DNA of 64,000 nt from Siderastrea siderea (GCA_964030785.1 OZ034979.1:36079984-36143983); one strand, 5' to 3'. Shown: positions 24,901 to 58,035, counted from the first letter of the stretch. Numbers and translations: made by a program. The notes: generated by a model from the sequence alone, not told the origin.

Positions 24901-26862
24901 TGATACCCTATTAATTCATTTATCTGACTGAATGACGCATGGTCATTTTCGCAGTCATGTTTGCAATTTTCTTTTGGGGAATTAAAAAACCCGGCAATTC
25001 ATATTTTTTAACGAAATCTACATTAATTTATTAACCTTTCCAACGATATATAGTTTGCAGTGTTTTCCTTTAAAATGGCGCGCACACGAATTTTTTTCCC
25101 GGAGGACACGGGAGTTCACCAGCAAAGGTCCGGAGTAACCTTAAGTTATTGACCATTAGTACCCATTGATGGTCCATGGTGGGGGCGTGATGGTGTAGTG
25201 GTTCGCACGCTGGACTTCAGATCTGAAGGTCGGTGGTTTGAGGCCCAGTTCCTGCCATCGCGCTGTTTTCTTAGGCAAGAAACTTTACCCCACATTGTCT
25301 CTCTCCACCCAGGCCCCAGTTGTTCCAAAGTTGGATAGCAGATGAATCTCTATCCAGTGGATAACGCAATTGGTTTCCCTAACACTTATCCACTGGATAG
25401 AGATTTATCCGGTGGATAGCGGTCTCCAACTTTTGAACAACTGGGGCCAGGTGTGCAGTGTAGAAATGGGTACTGGCAGCATTCTACTGTGGGGTACCCT
25501 GTGATGGACTAGCATCCCATCCAGGGGGGAGTAGTATTACTCTCAGTTGCTTCATGCTAAAGAAACCAGGATAAGCTCCGGCTGTGTGAGTGTCCTGTGG
25601 CTTGAATGCGACTTTACCTTTTTCCCATTTGATGGCTTAGCTAATTTACTGCCTTGCAAGCTTTGTTAGTCAGAGTGGTATCTGATGTGAACTGTGGCAT
25701 AGATTTGGCAAACTGTACCCACGGTAAATAACTTCTTAAATTGTCTGTGGCACAAGTCTGACACCATCCACAGGGTGGCATGTGTACCCAAACAAAGCCT
25801 GCTGGGTTTCAGACAAGGCTAAAGCAGTGAAAACCGGTGACTTTTTAGCCTACGCCTAGCGGTACCCTCCCCCCACCGAGGAGGATACAGCTACACATAG
25901 GCTAGTGACTTTTGAGTCTTTATGATCACTGCCTGAGAAAATGTGTCTGAGTCTTTACAAGGACAAATCAGCTATAAATGGCTGCCACTCCATGGGTGAT
26001 TTGGCAGTGCACATGTATTCAGGTTCTGACCAAACCTGGGAGATGTGTTTTCTGTTTTACAGCATTAAGTTGCTGTGTATTCTGTGTTTCAGAGTAGATG
26101 CCACAATATGCTGAGTATTCAACTTACCAAGCAGTTTTCTAGGATGATTGTACCTTGGGAACCGTTCATCTTTCCCACAGTTTGGGCATTTATAACCTTC
26201 CACCCTCCCCACTTCCCATCTCCTCTCTTCATCTGTTGGTTGCACAAGTCCAGTGGATTCTGTTTTAGTACCACAGTCTGCACAGACTGGCTTGTCCAAC
26301 CAATGAAAAAATGTCCCTGAAAAAAAAATTGCAAGCTAGACATTATTTGACACATAAATGTGGCATTAATGTAATTTAGGAAAGGTTTATGTTAGGAGAA
26401 TGGCTTTTTGTGGTGGATGTGGTTGAAATTCATTTCCACCCCTATGAGGTAACAATTCTGATTGACAAGCAGTTACTCTTCCTGTCAAATTTGCTGTGGC
26501 TACCACCCTAAATTTACTAGCCTAAGGATAATTCTACAATTGTTGAAGTGATCATTTTAGATTGAAGACCCTAAGCAGCACCAGATCGCAAATGTTTTTC
26601 CCTTGAAGCATGGTTTGCGTGTGTTGGAAAAATCCCAGACAATCGAGGATTTTGCTGTTTCCCAACTGTCCAGATTTTGCTGACTTAATGAAAACAAAAA
26701 GTGATTGTTATCCCTAATCATCTGGATTGATCAGGGTTAAATCAGCAAAATTGGGAGAATTTCTATTTTCCTGATGTATCCCAGATTTCTGCAATGGCTG
26801 GGGATGTCCGTATGATTGCATTCTCATGAGTTAGGAAAATCTGGGATAGACCTACCCTACAA

Positions 26863-26925
<63 letters not shown>

Positions 26926-28189
26926 CATTCAGGGTTGTCCACAACTTTTCAAGTAGCTGAAAAAAATTTCTAAGTAGCCAGAAAGTGATTATTGAGCCCC
27001 AAAGGCAATCCCTCCCAGGAAACTTATATATTTTAAGTCCCCAGAAATGGAATTTCCTTGATTCTGAGCACAAATTTTCAATAATGTCAGTTCTAAAAGT
27101 AATCATAACTTTTCAGTTTTATTTGTATAAACTCATGCCTTCAGTGGTTTTCTACATGTAATTCCGCAATGTAACGAACTAATAATTTGTCTTTAAAAGA
27201 ATGTATATATCACAAAAGTAGCTGGCACAAACGACCCAAGTAGCCGGTTAATTCTGCCGGGAGCAGGCTGTTTGGGACAAGCCTGATCATCATCATCATC
27301 ATCATCATCATCATAATCATTATTATTATTATAGAGTGGTTTTCAATTGAGTGTCGAAAGTAATTCGCATTTTGTTTTGGTTTTGCTTTAGTTCGCCCTG
27401 TGATTGGTTAAAAAATCTCGCGCCACTTTCTCGACCAATCAGGAGTAAAACTCAAACCAATAGCGACTTGCTCGCACGCTTTTTCCCGCGCTTGGCACCG
27501 GTTACATGTATTTGGTCCGAGTTCTGATTGGTTCATTGGGTAATTTGTGTTTGTTGTGATTGGCTGGGGTAATTACTTTGGTTTTCGTTTTACGACACTC
27601 GTTTGAAAACCGCTCTATTTGATGGGATGACACAGACCAAACCATGCAAGAATCTCTAACAACAAACAGTCCCTTTCATCCACTCCATCGAGGCCATCTT
27701 CTTTACTTTTTGCACAAGCCTCCTTTGCTTTCTGCTTCAACTCAGAAACTGGGACAAGGCTTAGAGCTTTCTCTTGTAAATGTGGGTCTTCATAGTGGCG
27801 AATACCAGCGTCCAATGATCGCAGTCTTCCTAAAAATGCCATTTCATTCTGTGCAATTAAAAATAAAACTTATTTTACTTGGCAAGTTGCTAGGCCATGG
27901 TACAAAGCAGTAGATGCAGGGAGAATAAATTAAAAAATTATATATTTTTGTAAATAATTAAGCAACTAAAAAGTCAACATTTAACCAATAGTCCGAAATT
28001 TAATGTCATGTGTCACTCATGTCGTACACCGAACTGATGTAAGTCTTATACCAAATTTAGAAGCTGTTACACGGGCTATAGCTATTCATACACTGTTGTT
28101 ATTTAAAACACCGGTTTTTGTCGCGATCATTAATTGCATTTCAAGCATCTTACCTCATTTTGGTAATGTTCCAGTAGTCCTGAAGCCAT
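18982..28189 (-). CDS. NGLY1: Peptide:N-glycanase (cytosolic PNGase), 10 exons, 491 aa
   Basis: Removes N-linked glycans from misfolded glycoproteins exported from the ER, a cytosolic step of ERAD. Exons in transcript order: 28154-28189, 27638-27848, 26128-26316, 24134-24369, 23195-23305, 22633-22776, 22077-22126, 21531-21666, 19362-19548, 18982-19157; total 1,476 nt, all introns GT/AG, phases consistent, TAA stop at 18982-18984. Two CxxC pairs (C94/C97, C126/C129) fit the zinc site. The transglutaminase-like core shows RCGRCGE (catalytic C152), DHVW (H179) and HCD (D196), then a [12 protein letters not shown] segment. Exons 9-10 encode the PAW domain ([11 protein letters not shown] near the end). 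The N-terminal PUB domain of vertebrate NGLY1 is absent: exon 1 encodes only 12 residues beginning MASGLLEH. Exon 1 and the 50-nt exon 7 are the least certain, but both restore phase exactly. Introns are full of short repeats; a 66-nt optional exon may exist at 20138-20203. Confidence 0.93.
19612..19705. repeat. (ATG)n microsatellite after a LINE-type tail
   Basis: TAAATAAAGTTAATGATGAT and further GAT repeats; it probably grew from a LINE 3' tail. It lies in an NGLY1 intron. Confidence 0.6.
20138..20203 (-). other. Candidate in-frame cassette exon of NGLY1
   Basis: A 66-nt open segment preceded by a CTCTGCAG acceptor and followed by a GTATGTGA donor, lying in the intron between NGLY1 exons 8 and 9. 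Both neighbouring junctions are phase 0, so inclusion would add 22 residues (beginning [13 protein letters not shown]) without changing frame. The join without it (EHDWTT then AYLAR) matches the family layout, so the segment is not needed for a normal protein. It could be a cassette exon or a chance splice-site pair. Confidence 0.35.
20240..20540 (+). repeat. GGGTACTCCC-family dispersed repeat, copy 1
   Basis: Contains GAAAGGGGTGGCTTTTTACG and AGTATACTAGAGGGTATGGA. The copy at 20,970-21,370 matches it in order and orientation. No coding capacity; in an NGLY1 intron. Confidence 0.55.
20970..21370 (+). repeat. GGGTACTCCC-family dispersed repeat, copy 2
   Basis: Contains GGGTACTCCCTATTTGGG, GAAGGGGTGCCTTTTTC and AGGATACTAAAGGGTAGG, parallel to copy 1. 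It may be SINE-like or part of a larger element. Confidence 0.55.
21728..22010 (+). mobile_element. tRNA-derived SINE, copy 1
   Basis: GGTGTAGTGGTTAGCCTG resembles a pol III A box, and CTGAGGTCAGTGATTCG a decayed B box, followed by a tRNA-unrelated body (GGTACTGGCG, CTCAGTTGCTTCATGC). A second copy lies at 25,180-25,640. Confidence 0.7.
23700..23930. repeat. Inverted repeat with GATGAAGGGCTAACAC motif
   Basis: GAAATTGAAAGCTGCCATTT with GTGTTAGTCCTTCATTAGC faces GATGAAGGGCTAACACTAG with GTTAGCTTTCAATTTC. The GATGAAGGGCTAAC...GAAACGTTAGC arrangement resembles Penelope-type terminal sequence. No ORF; in an NGLY1 intron. Confidence 0.5.
24425..25140. mobile_element. TTAA-flanked MITE in NGLY1 intron
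   Basis: TTAA at 24421-24424 and 25141-25144. Ends are GGTTACTCTGGACCTT and AGGTCCGGAGTAACC. The arms mirror for more than 200 bp (for example ACTATATATCGTTGGAAAGG and its complement). The TTAA target suggests piggyBac-type mobilisation. No transposase. Confidence 0.85.
25180..25640 (+). mobile_element. tRNA-derived SINE, copy 2, interrupted
   Basis: GGTGTAGTGGTTCGCACG, then CTGAAGGTCGGTGGTTTGAG (A- and B-box-like), then the same body as copy 1 (GGTACTGGCAGCATTCTACT; CTCAGTTGCTTCATGC). A 133-bp element is inserted in the body. Confidence 0.75.
25314..25446. mobile_element. Small inverted-repeat element nested in a SINE
   Basis: Starts CCCCAGTTGTTCCAAAGTTG and ends CTTTTGAACAACTGGGG, flanked by CCAGG on each side (25309-25313, 25447-25451). 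The other SINE copy shows the site without the insertion. The middle also has TATCCACTGGATA-type dyads. Confidence 0.85.
26862..26925. repeat. (ATT)n microsatellite
   Basis: About 21 ATT repeats, next to the AGGGTTGTCCACAAC repeat. Confidence 0.95.
26926..27275 (+). repeat. AGGGTTGTCCACAAC-family dispersed repeat, copy 1
   Basis: Shares AGGGTTGTCCACAACTTTTC and GGCACAAACGACCCAAGTAG with an inverted copy at 44,432-44,905. No ORF. It lies between two trinucleotide runs. Confidence 0.7.
27287..27332. repeat. (ATC)n and (ATT)n microsatellite
   Basis: ATC repeats grading into ATT repeats, ending at the MITE boundary. Confidence 0.85.
27333..27618 (+). mobile_element. GAGTGG-ended MITE, copy C, next to an NGLY1 splice donor
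   Basis: AGAGTGGTTTTCAATTGAGT at the left and GTTTGAAAACCGCTCTAT at the right. It ends only about 20 bp from the donor of NGLY1 exon 2 (27638). A (ATT)n run precedes it. Confidence 0.85.
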
Positions 28190-29464
28190 CACACAAAAAG
28201 TTACTACAGGACAGAAGTGGTAAGAGAAAAACACGAAATTGAAATTAAGCTAAAAGGTTTCCGTATCAAAATGTACGTGTTTACTTATGATAAAGCAAAA
28301 TTGCTTTAGCTTTGCAAGGCTAACGATCGAGTAACAGAACGTAACCTACAGAAGAAATATCCAAAAGGAAAGTATAAACAGCGATATTGAAGGCCCGGTA
28401 AATTTCCGCCATGAAATATTTATCATTTTTTAAAAATGTGTTTTCGTGACCCTTATTCAACAGAAAAGTTCGCCCTAACCAATCCGCATTAATTGGTCTG
28501 CTGGCTCACTAGCAGGCACAGGCAGCCCAAACTCACGACTCGGCGGTTGCGAAAATGTTTAAAACTACGTTGTGTCCAAAAAAATTGCCGTACCGTACGA
28601 TATCCGAGACAGACAATAGGACACAAAATATCGCAAGTGTCTTCTTCTTAATAAGCTAAGATAAGGTGATCCTCTTTCGACATGTGAAGTTCCCATCTTC
28701 GCTCTCGCACCGGTGGTGTCGTGAGCTTGGGCTACCTCTGATAGCAATCAGCAAAATATTTCTACAAAAAATAATTTAGTGGCGTTGTCCGTTTCCAACT
28801 TGCTGACTCCTGAGAGTGAAAAACATGCATAAGTGGCTAATGAGGGATTCACGGATCACGTCAGGGTAAAAAATAATTAGTGCCCGTGAAACAGCTTTGT
28901 TCCAGAAGAGAACGGCGACTACGATCTAATTTGCAGCTTTATTTAACGGTCACTGGATAAGCCCCAAAGACAACACATGACTTCTACCTAGCACGAGAAC
29001 TAGGAGTAGGACAACAGCAACAATCTCCTATTCTACACGTTTTCTTGTCCCAAAGTGAAGCAGTTTTCAAAGCTTACAGTACCTTCATGTCACACAGTCT
29101 CCACTTCTTCGTATGCAAACAGCTCGGCACACAGCTACTACACTACGTCAGCACTGCTGTTAAACTGTTTTAGTCCTTCTTTTTTTCAGTCCTTCTTAGT
29201 CAGTCCTTCCGATCTCACTTTTACCATGCCTGTAGCTACCCACTTATATAGTTATCATAACACGTTCCTGAAACTTTTGAGAGACCTATTTTAAGTAACA
29301 TTACAAAATTGTTTACTACTATAAAGAGATAACGTATTTACGTAACCTGACTCATAGTATTTACATTGCCTGACTCGTAGTTCTGAGATGATCCGCGACC
29401 AGGCCGAATTTTAGCAGCGTTTTCATGTTCTTTATGTGAGTCGTGAACCTGATCGTATGTATTC

Positions 29465-29890
29465 TAAGGTGGCGATGACGTCATGCATTTTACATGTCTC
29501 TAATTTATAATTTTCTCGACATCTAAGCACTAACTTTTGAAGTGACGTTATGTAGGCCACACGTAGGTCTTCCCGACTGGGAAGTTTTAAGAAATCCTAA
29601 GAGGGCGTTTTCGAAAAATTCAGGTTGAAAATTTCCCTAGAAAAAATTAAAGATTTCTCTTTCCGCTGTTAATTCGTTAAGAAGAATGATTCCCTCAAGG
29701 ACTGAAACGACGTTTTCACATTACCGTAGCTAGAACTGCTTTCCAGGCAAGTTTCACGTAATTTCCTTCATTCTATTTTCTTTAACGTTAACATAACTAA
29801 TGTTTGAAATATTCCCATTTTATTGTACGTAGTAACATCTTGGTAACGGGAGCAGTAATTCCAAAACTAGTCGATGGATTTTTTTCTAAC
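29465..29890 (+). repeat. Diverged direct repeat, unit 1
   Basis: GCGATGACGTCATGCATTTT through GAAACGACGTTTTCA and the TTTTATTGTACGTAGTAACA block recur in the same order at 30,268-30,650. Confidence 0.65.
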
Positions 29891-30133
29891 CTTTTAAGTG
29901 CACCGTCTCCGTAAATTTCAGATGCACTTAATAAATCACTTTAAGGGATACAATTTCTCGTTGTCTATATCCAGCATACTTATAAGTCATTGCCAAAGCT
30001 CACGTTACAATTTTGCTCTTTGTACAATGCTAATTAGCATGCAGCTATAGTCACCCTGCGGTAGCGCTTTAAAGTTCGTCGGAAAATAGCTCCTGCCTGA
30101 ATTTAGAAACAGCATCTAAAAAAGTCCAAAAGT

Positions 30134-30243
30134 AACCTGCGATCAGGCGAATTTTCGCAGCGCTCTTATACTGTGTTGCATGGGTCGCTCACTAAAACAG
30201 GTTACCAAGCGAAACGAAAATAGAGCCTGATCACAAGGTAGTC
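30134..30243. mobile_element. Small inverted-repeat element
   Basis: ACCTGCGATCAGGC at one end and GCCTGATCACAAGGT at the other, about 110 bp; a related stretch lies near 29,391-29,460. Confidence 0.45.
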
Positions 30244-30267
30244 TAAAAGTGACTCATGGTTTTAAAA

Positions 30268-30650
30268 TGGCGATTATATCATGCATTTTACACGTTTCGA
30301 ATTTCTAATTTTCTCGACATCTAGACCTAACTTTCTGAAACGACCTTATGGCCTTTGTAGGTTAGACGTAGTTCTTCCCAACTGGAAAGTTTTAGAAATT
30401 CTACTGATGAGAGCGTTTTTGTTTGAATGTCTTTCTTGAAAAAAATTCTTCCTCTTTCCTTTCGTTAATTCATCAAGACCAACGTTTTGTGTACAGATTG
30501 AAACGACGTTTTCATCGTATATTATTGCCTTAGCATAGGAATACTTTCCAGGGGATTTTCACGAAAATTTCAAAATGCACTCATTTTATTGTACCGGTAA
30601 GTAGTAACATCTTCGTTGTGCGAGTGGCAATTCCAACGCTAGCTGTCGAG
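30268..30650 (+). repeat. Diverged direct repeat, unit 2
   Basis: Second copy of the 29,465-29,890 segment (ATCATGCATTTTACACG, TTTCTCGACATCTAG, GAAACGACGTTTTCA, ATTTTATTGTACCG). Clearly homologous but well diverged. Confidence 0.65.
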
Positions 30651-30831
30651 AAGGAGGAGAAGAAGGAGGAGGAGGAGGAGGAGGAGGGAAAATAAAATCT
30701 TGGAGAATCAATGAACCAGAAAAAGTGTTTCTATTGTTGAAGAACAATGCTTGTCTGCAGTGGATAATGAATGCGGGAAGAATGGGATTAAGACATGCAC
30801 ACGTATATTATTCTACTTGTGGCCCAACAGC

Positions 30832-30975
30832 CTAGTACCCAGGCATTCTCTTCTCGCTCACACGACTTGGCGCGAAATTTCGTGACGTCACCGAATGGCT
30901 ACCTCATTAGTTGACGTCACGACATTTTGCACCCAGTCGAGTCGAGCGAGCGGGAGGAGAACGCCTGGGTACTAG
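30832..30975. mobile_element. Small inverted-repeat element
   Basis: CTAGTACCCAGGCATTCTC at the left faces GAACGCCTGGGTACTAG at the right, with inner GCTCG and TGACGTCA dyads. About 144 bp, no ORF. Confidence 0.75.
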
Positions 30976-32178
30976 ACTGGTGGCTTAAGTCATTATACAG
31001 TGGCTCTGATTCAGTGTCCAGTCACATGTTCTTACTGTAAACAAAGTTGCTAGAGTATTTGAGTTACAAAGATCACTATGCGTAAAAAAATGTTTCTCGT
31101 TCTCGAATAAGACAGCATGTTCGTGACAAAGGATTAGTTTGTGTTAAGACCGTGGTTTTGCATTGGACCGAGGAGAGTAAAGCACTTCAACTTTATATTA
31201 ACGTAAACTGGCCACCGGCTCTCATTGCCGATGTTAAGTCATTCTCGTTCCCAGAGCTCCGCGAGTTCTTTTAATGTTGTCAACCGCTGACCAAGCTGAT
31301 CGAAGGCTCTGGGTACGACGATGATACCGTTTGATATCAAGACCTATCACCCGCGTGTTCGCGCGTCTTGAATTAGACTGTTTTCATTTGACGTCACGGC
31401 TGCCATATTGGTGTACCAAAAACAATGAAACGGCGGCAATATTGGTGTACCCAAGCCAATCCTGTGGGAGTTGAAGTCTGTTCTTATGTAAACACTTTCT
31501 TCTGTTCCAATAAATTTACATAGCTGCTGGTCAAGTGAGTGAAAACGCTCTATTGATAAGAAAAAATTGAATAAAAATATATGAAAACCACTGTCATATG
31601 TTTTATACACTATCATTATGTTGTGTTTTGTTTTGGTGGGAATTAGAAAGTGCTTGGGTCATAAATCGTGATCTACTTAATCTGAAAACCATTGCAATTA
31701 ATCATGACATAAGAATTCCAGTTTTCAATTCGTCGCCTGCTGAGATTTTGTACTTTGTAGCCAGCAAACCGGTCTAAAGCAGAGTACAAGATCTAGATAA
31801 AACGATTTTTTACTTTGTTTCAGTTTGTTGTAGATGTAATTAGTACTTAATTGGGCTAAGAAAAAGAAGTCAGGGTTTTAAGTTAGGGGCTGCACACCCC
31901 CATCCAAAACTACCACGTATGCATCCTCCCCAGGGAGCGATACGAACACCCCAACTTCATCCACTGGACACACATACAGGAACATAAACAAAAGGAAAAT
32001 TCAACAACGCACTCATGCACAAATGACTACGTTTATTTTTCGAGTTGATACAGACAGAACACATCGAGAAAAAAAATTAGATAAAGATACGCTTGTAATA
32101 GCGTTTTTGTTAACAGTGGTCTGTAACGCACGAGTTATGAGATGATTACAAAAAGTGATGCACTGGCTTTTTTCAGTT

Positions 32179-54490
<22,312 letters not shown>

Positions 54491-54888
54491 TTTAAAATGA
54501 CTCGACTAAACTGACTCAACACCTCCACTGTTTATGAGCGGCGGCGGGAAACACGTTTTCAGAACAATACTGAACGAACATAAAGTCGGTAGATTTTCGT
54601 CAAGTTTCGGGAAATGTCGCATCGGCCCTCGGAAGTTCACGTTAGTTTTACATGACGTACTCATACATAAAGCCGTCATGTAAGCTACATATACTGCCCA
54701 ATCAATGATTAGATTTTGCCCACCTTTTCAGATCAGAGTTGAGGTATTTCCAGAAATACATTGTAGCCACCCCAGGCAAAGAGCAGCGGTGAAGCTGGAT
54801 CTTGGTGTAGATCAGAATCAGCAATATTTAATAGAACATAAAACCAATCGCAAGGTTGATCGGACAGCTAAAAAGGGTAATTTTATTA
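54491..54888. promoter_or_regulatory. EZH2 upstream region
   Basis: Sequence directly 5' of the EZH2 start codon on the minus strand. No clear TATA box or defined factor site was seen. An 84-codon open frame on the plus strand (54,705-54,959) has no recognisable features. Confidence 0.3.
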
Positions 54889-55300
54889 CCCAAGCGCAAG
54901 ATTTCTTTCTAGTCAAGTCACAACCGCACCGATTGCATCCTTACGAAGGAACACTATGAAAGCGTTGCTCTAAATTTCAGAGAACAAACCGGAATAAACA
55001 ATGTTAACTCAACAAACAATAGACCTGATTGCTCCTCAACGTAGCAAAATTCCCTTAAGGACGCCACTCGACAACCGCAATCAGACTCAGTGGCTGTTAG
55101 ATACTATTGTGCATTCCTGATTACTGATAATTTTTCACATCGAAGTTGATCTGTAAAGCAAGAGCGTAGAAGATGAGGTCTTAGAGACTGAAATAAAACT
55201 CTAAAGTGCAGAGTCAGACCACGGCGTGTTCTTGAAGAGAGCAATACGACCAAATGACAAAATCCGCTCGTGAAGAGATTCTTTATTTTGCAACAAACTG
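54889..55300. repeat. Segmental duplication, copy 1
   Basis: From CCCAAGCGCAAGATTTCTTT to about TTCTTTATTTTGCAAC this matches 62,519-62,945 in the same orientation, with scattered substitutions and small indels. Confidence 0.85.
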
Positions 55301-55460
55301 GCCTGATCCCGCAACAGGCTGAAGGCCAGGTGGCAGTGTTTGAACTGATTCACCACACTATGGCGTGAACGTAAACTTGCTGCCAGACCTTTCACATTTG
55401 GCTTATAGTTATGTTTCGTTATACCGACCATCAGCCGCCGATCTGAAGAAACACAAGTCC
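55201..55460 (-). CDS. Possible 3'-terminal exon, unrecognised protein
   Basis: After a plausible acceptor (TGTTTCTTCAG ending near 55,461) a frame continues through MVGITKHNYKPNVKGLAASL and RSRHSVVNQFKHCHLAFSLL to LQNKESLHERILSFGRIALF and a TAG stop at 55201. The last part is also conserved in the second copy of the duplication (near 62,942), where the stop is lost. I do not recognise the protein and found no preceding exon. Confidence 0.25.
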
Positions 55461-55499
55461 TAAAAGAAAAGCGAAAGTGTACATCGTCTTAAAAATGGC

Positions 55500-55718
55500 C
55501 TAATTGATTTTTATGCGTCAGTTTTTAAGGACATTCTTCATCATCATTTTTTTTGATTTAATGTAATTTTTAATGTAATTTTATTTCTTAGAATTTGTAA
55601 ATTGTACGTTCTGACGTTTATCGTATTTGTTAATTTCTATTAGTTGTAATTTATAATTTGAGGGCCACACGTTTATAAGTTTTTACTGTTTGTCGTAACC
55701 CTCTTTTAAATAAAGTTG

Positions 55719-55723
<5 letters not shown>
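55500..55723 (+). repeat. LINE-type 3' UTR tail
   Basis: Ends CCTCTTTTAAATAAAGTTGA and passes directly into ATT repeats, typical of a CR1-type LINE 3' end. No RT is attached. Confidence 0.5.

Positions 55724-55816
<93 letters not shown>
55724..55816. repeat. (ATT)n microsatellite
   Basis: About 30 uninterrupted ATT repeats between a LINE-type tail and a Penelope RT remnant. Confidence 0.97.
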
Positions 55817-55817
<1 letters not shown>

Positions 55818-55819
55818 AG

Positions 55820-56500
55820 GAAGAACAGGAACCGTCATCCTTAAACCTGACAAAGGCAACGGAGTCGTCGTATTAGTTCGAACGCAATGGTATCTTAAAA
55901 ATCATCAGTGAAACTTCCAAATTCCAACCCATCAAGGACGACCCTACCTTACCCAAAGAAGGCAGACTAGAACGACTTCTTAGGAGGTAAAAAAACAATG
56001 GCCGTCTGGACAACAACGTCTAAAAGAGCATATATCCCAAGGGTTCCCAGCCTGCCAGAATTTATGGCCTCCCGAAGATGCACAAGGAACGTAAACTTGG
56101 TTCTATTCCTGTACCATCTCCACATTCCATTTGAACACTGTGCTATAGATACTTTTTCATTTGTTAGTGATATTCAAGATGTATCTATATATGGCAAATT
56201 TTTGGTTTCATTTGACGTAGAAAGCCTTTTTATTACAATACCTCTGGAGGAGTGCATTGACCTGGCGGTGACGTATACCCTCGAGGGAAACCTCAAAATC
56301 AACCTAAGTAAGACCGAACTCAGGGTTCTCTTTTCTGTAGTAACCACACAAACCCATTTTTTATTTAACGGTCATTTTTTGTTTAGTGGTTCCTTATATG
56401 ACCAGATCGATGGTGTGGCCATGGGTGCCCCCCCAGGGCCCCCCCCCCCCGTCCCTAGTCCCCCAAAAGAATTAGCCTCATACATCTCACAATCGTAAAG
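55820..56500 (+). pseudogene. Penelope-like reverse transcriptase, decayed
   Basis: Begins in frame with TGTVILKPDKGNGVVVL, a conserved N-terminal RT block of Penelope elements. After a frame change there are LPKMHK-like residues, then FVSDIQDVSIYGKFLVSFDV, ESLFITIPLEECIDLAV and YDQIDGVAMGAPPGP. Several frameshifts and a poly-C run at about 56,440 break it. The endonuclease is not attached. Motif order supports the family. Confidence 0.8.
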
Positions 56501-56509
56501 AATTTGTAC

Positions 56510-58035
56510 GGCATTTCTTCTGCATATCCCTCTAGTAAATTAAAGAAAATGCAGAACTTTCCTAAAACACAACCTCACATTTTTCCCAACGCTGCCTGGA
56601 CTTCACTACGGCACCTATTTCCCCATGCCTGGAAACCACGCTTTGTGCACAGTTCCCTTTAACCATTTCAAAGGCTTTCTTTGTGATCTGGTGCATTTTT
56701 CACGAAACAAGGGCTTCGTTCAGAAACTATAAACTTTCTTTAACGTAACTCTGTTTAACTGTTTCACTGTATCACGAATTCACTGTTTAATGTTTAAAAG
56801 CTGATGACTCAACTTATCTATCTTATCGCTTTGAATATTAATTTTAATTAATATATTTTTTGTTGAACATGGACAATTGAACAAAATTGAATGTCGAAAT
56901 AAATTCGTCCACAACTGAACATGCGCTTATACCGAGAGTTGTGAATATGTAAACATATGTTTATCCTGATGTGAATATAATACTGAAATCAAAACATGAT
57001 TCTCGATAAAGACAAACACATCGTCAGAATCTGGTGAATTTTGTAAAAAGGCGGACTCATCGCTCCACACTCAAAAACGTTAAAGCATGTCTCATAAGTC
57101 ATAAATGACGTAATCGTTAAATCCGGTTCGCTCTTCCGTGAATTCCCTGTAAAAGTTAACAAGTTGACTCAAACTCTAAAATCCAACAAATCGGTTCAGA
57201 AATCAACGAGTAAAGTAAGAAAGACTAAGCGGTATAACCGTCAGTGCCTCTTATACTATCTAAGAGGATCGATGCACCGATCGAGTAACAGAATTCCAGC
57301 TAACACTGATGATATGAACCCGTTCATTTCGCTTCGGATATTTATGAGTTAAAAACAAGCCTATCAATCCTATCAGAAGTAAGCCAACGATTTCTCTTTG
57401 ACGAATAACTACCCAACTTCAAATTCTCACGTGACATCACGTTGATCGAGATAAACACAAGCCAACACAGAAGTTTTTTTCCAGGAAATATATTTTCGGA
57501 CCGGAACAAAAACTGCGGTTGAGAACAGAAAAAAAACGTAAAGCCGCTCGCTCTGCTAGGTTTCACTTTGGGACCGCCGCCGAATGCTGCAATCTCAAGC
57601 GATATAAACTTGTAAAGCCGAGCGACTTCATTTCACGGACATCCGCCAAGAGAGAGGACCCTGGGATCTCCCGAGGTCGGTACCAGGCCTACTATGAGAA
57701 CTGACGTCTTTTCTGTTCTTCCTCCCTCCATAATCCGACTTCGTCAGTTAAAAATTAATTATGTTGTGTTAAAAATCGTATCACAAAGAAAAAGCTTCAG
57801 TGCGCAATCTTGACAAGCCACGTTTTGTGTGACCAGTGCATTTCTTTTTTTCTTGCGTGACTGGTTCATCGTGCACGACAAAAGTCCATAGGCACGCTTT
57901 CCTAGAAAACGTCATCGCTTGTCAAAAAAAAATAATGGTAAAGAGACAAAAAATAAAAATAAAAATAAATAATGAAACCAGAGACACAGCACGCGATGGC
58001 GTACTGGGCGAGCCCTACCTGCTGCGCACGCTTAT
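56510..58035. other. No gene seen
   Basis: Contains a few open frames of 60-75 codons (for example 57,519-57,704) with no recognisable domain or splice context. Otherwise AT-rich spacer. Confidence 0.45.

Larger units (their letters stand above)
28190..32178. other. Intergenic region between NGLY1 start and EZH2 stop
   Basis: Holds the NGLY1 promoter side and the EZH2 3' UTR side. No further exon was recognised. It contains diverged direct repeats, a GGA run at 30,655-30,690 and small inverted-repeat elements. An upstream ATG-containing segment near 28,412 (MAEIYRAFNIAVYTF) was considered and not used. Confidence 0.5.

Noticed and set aside
26852..27106. Minus-strand frame with a poly-Asn tract
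   Set aside because: The Asn run is translation of the (ATT)n microsatellite.
28385..28475. Alternative NGLY1 first exon starting MAEIYRAFNIAVYTF on the minus strand
   Set aside because: It does not resemble the family and is not needed; the 36-nt exon at 28,154-28,189 joins in phase with a start codon.
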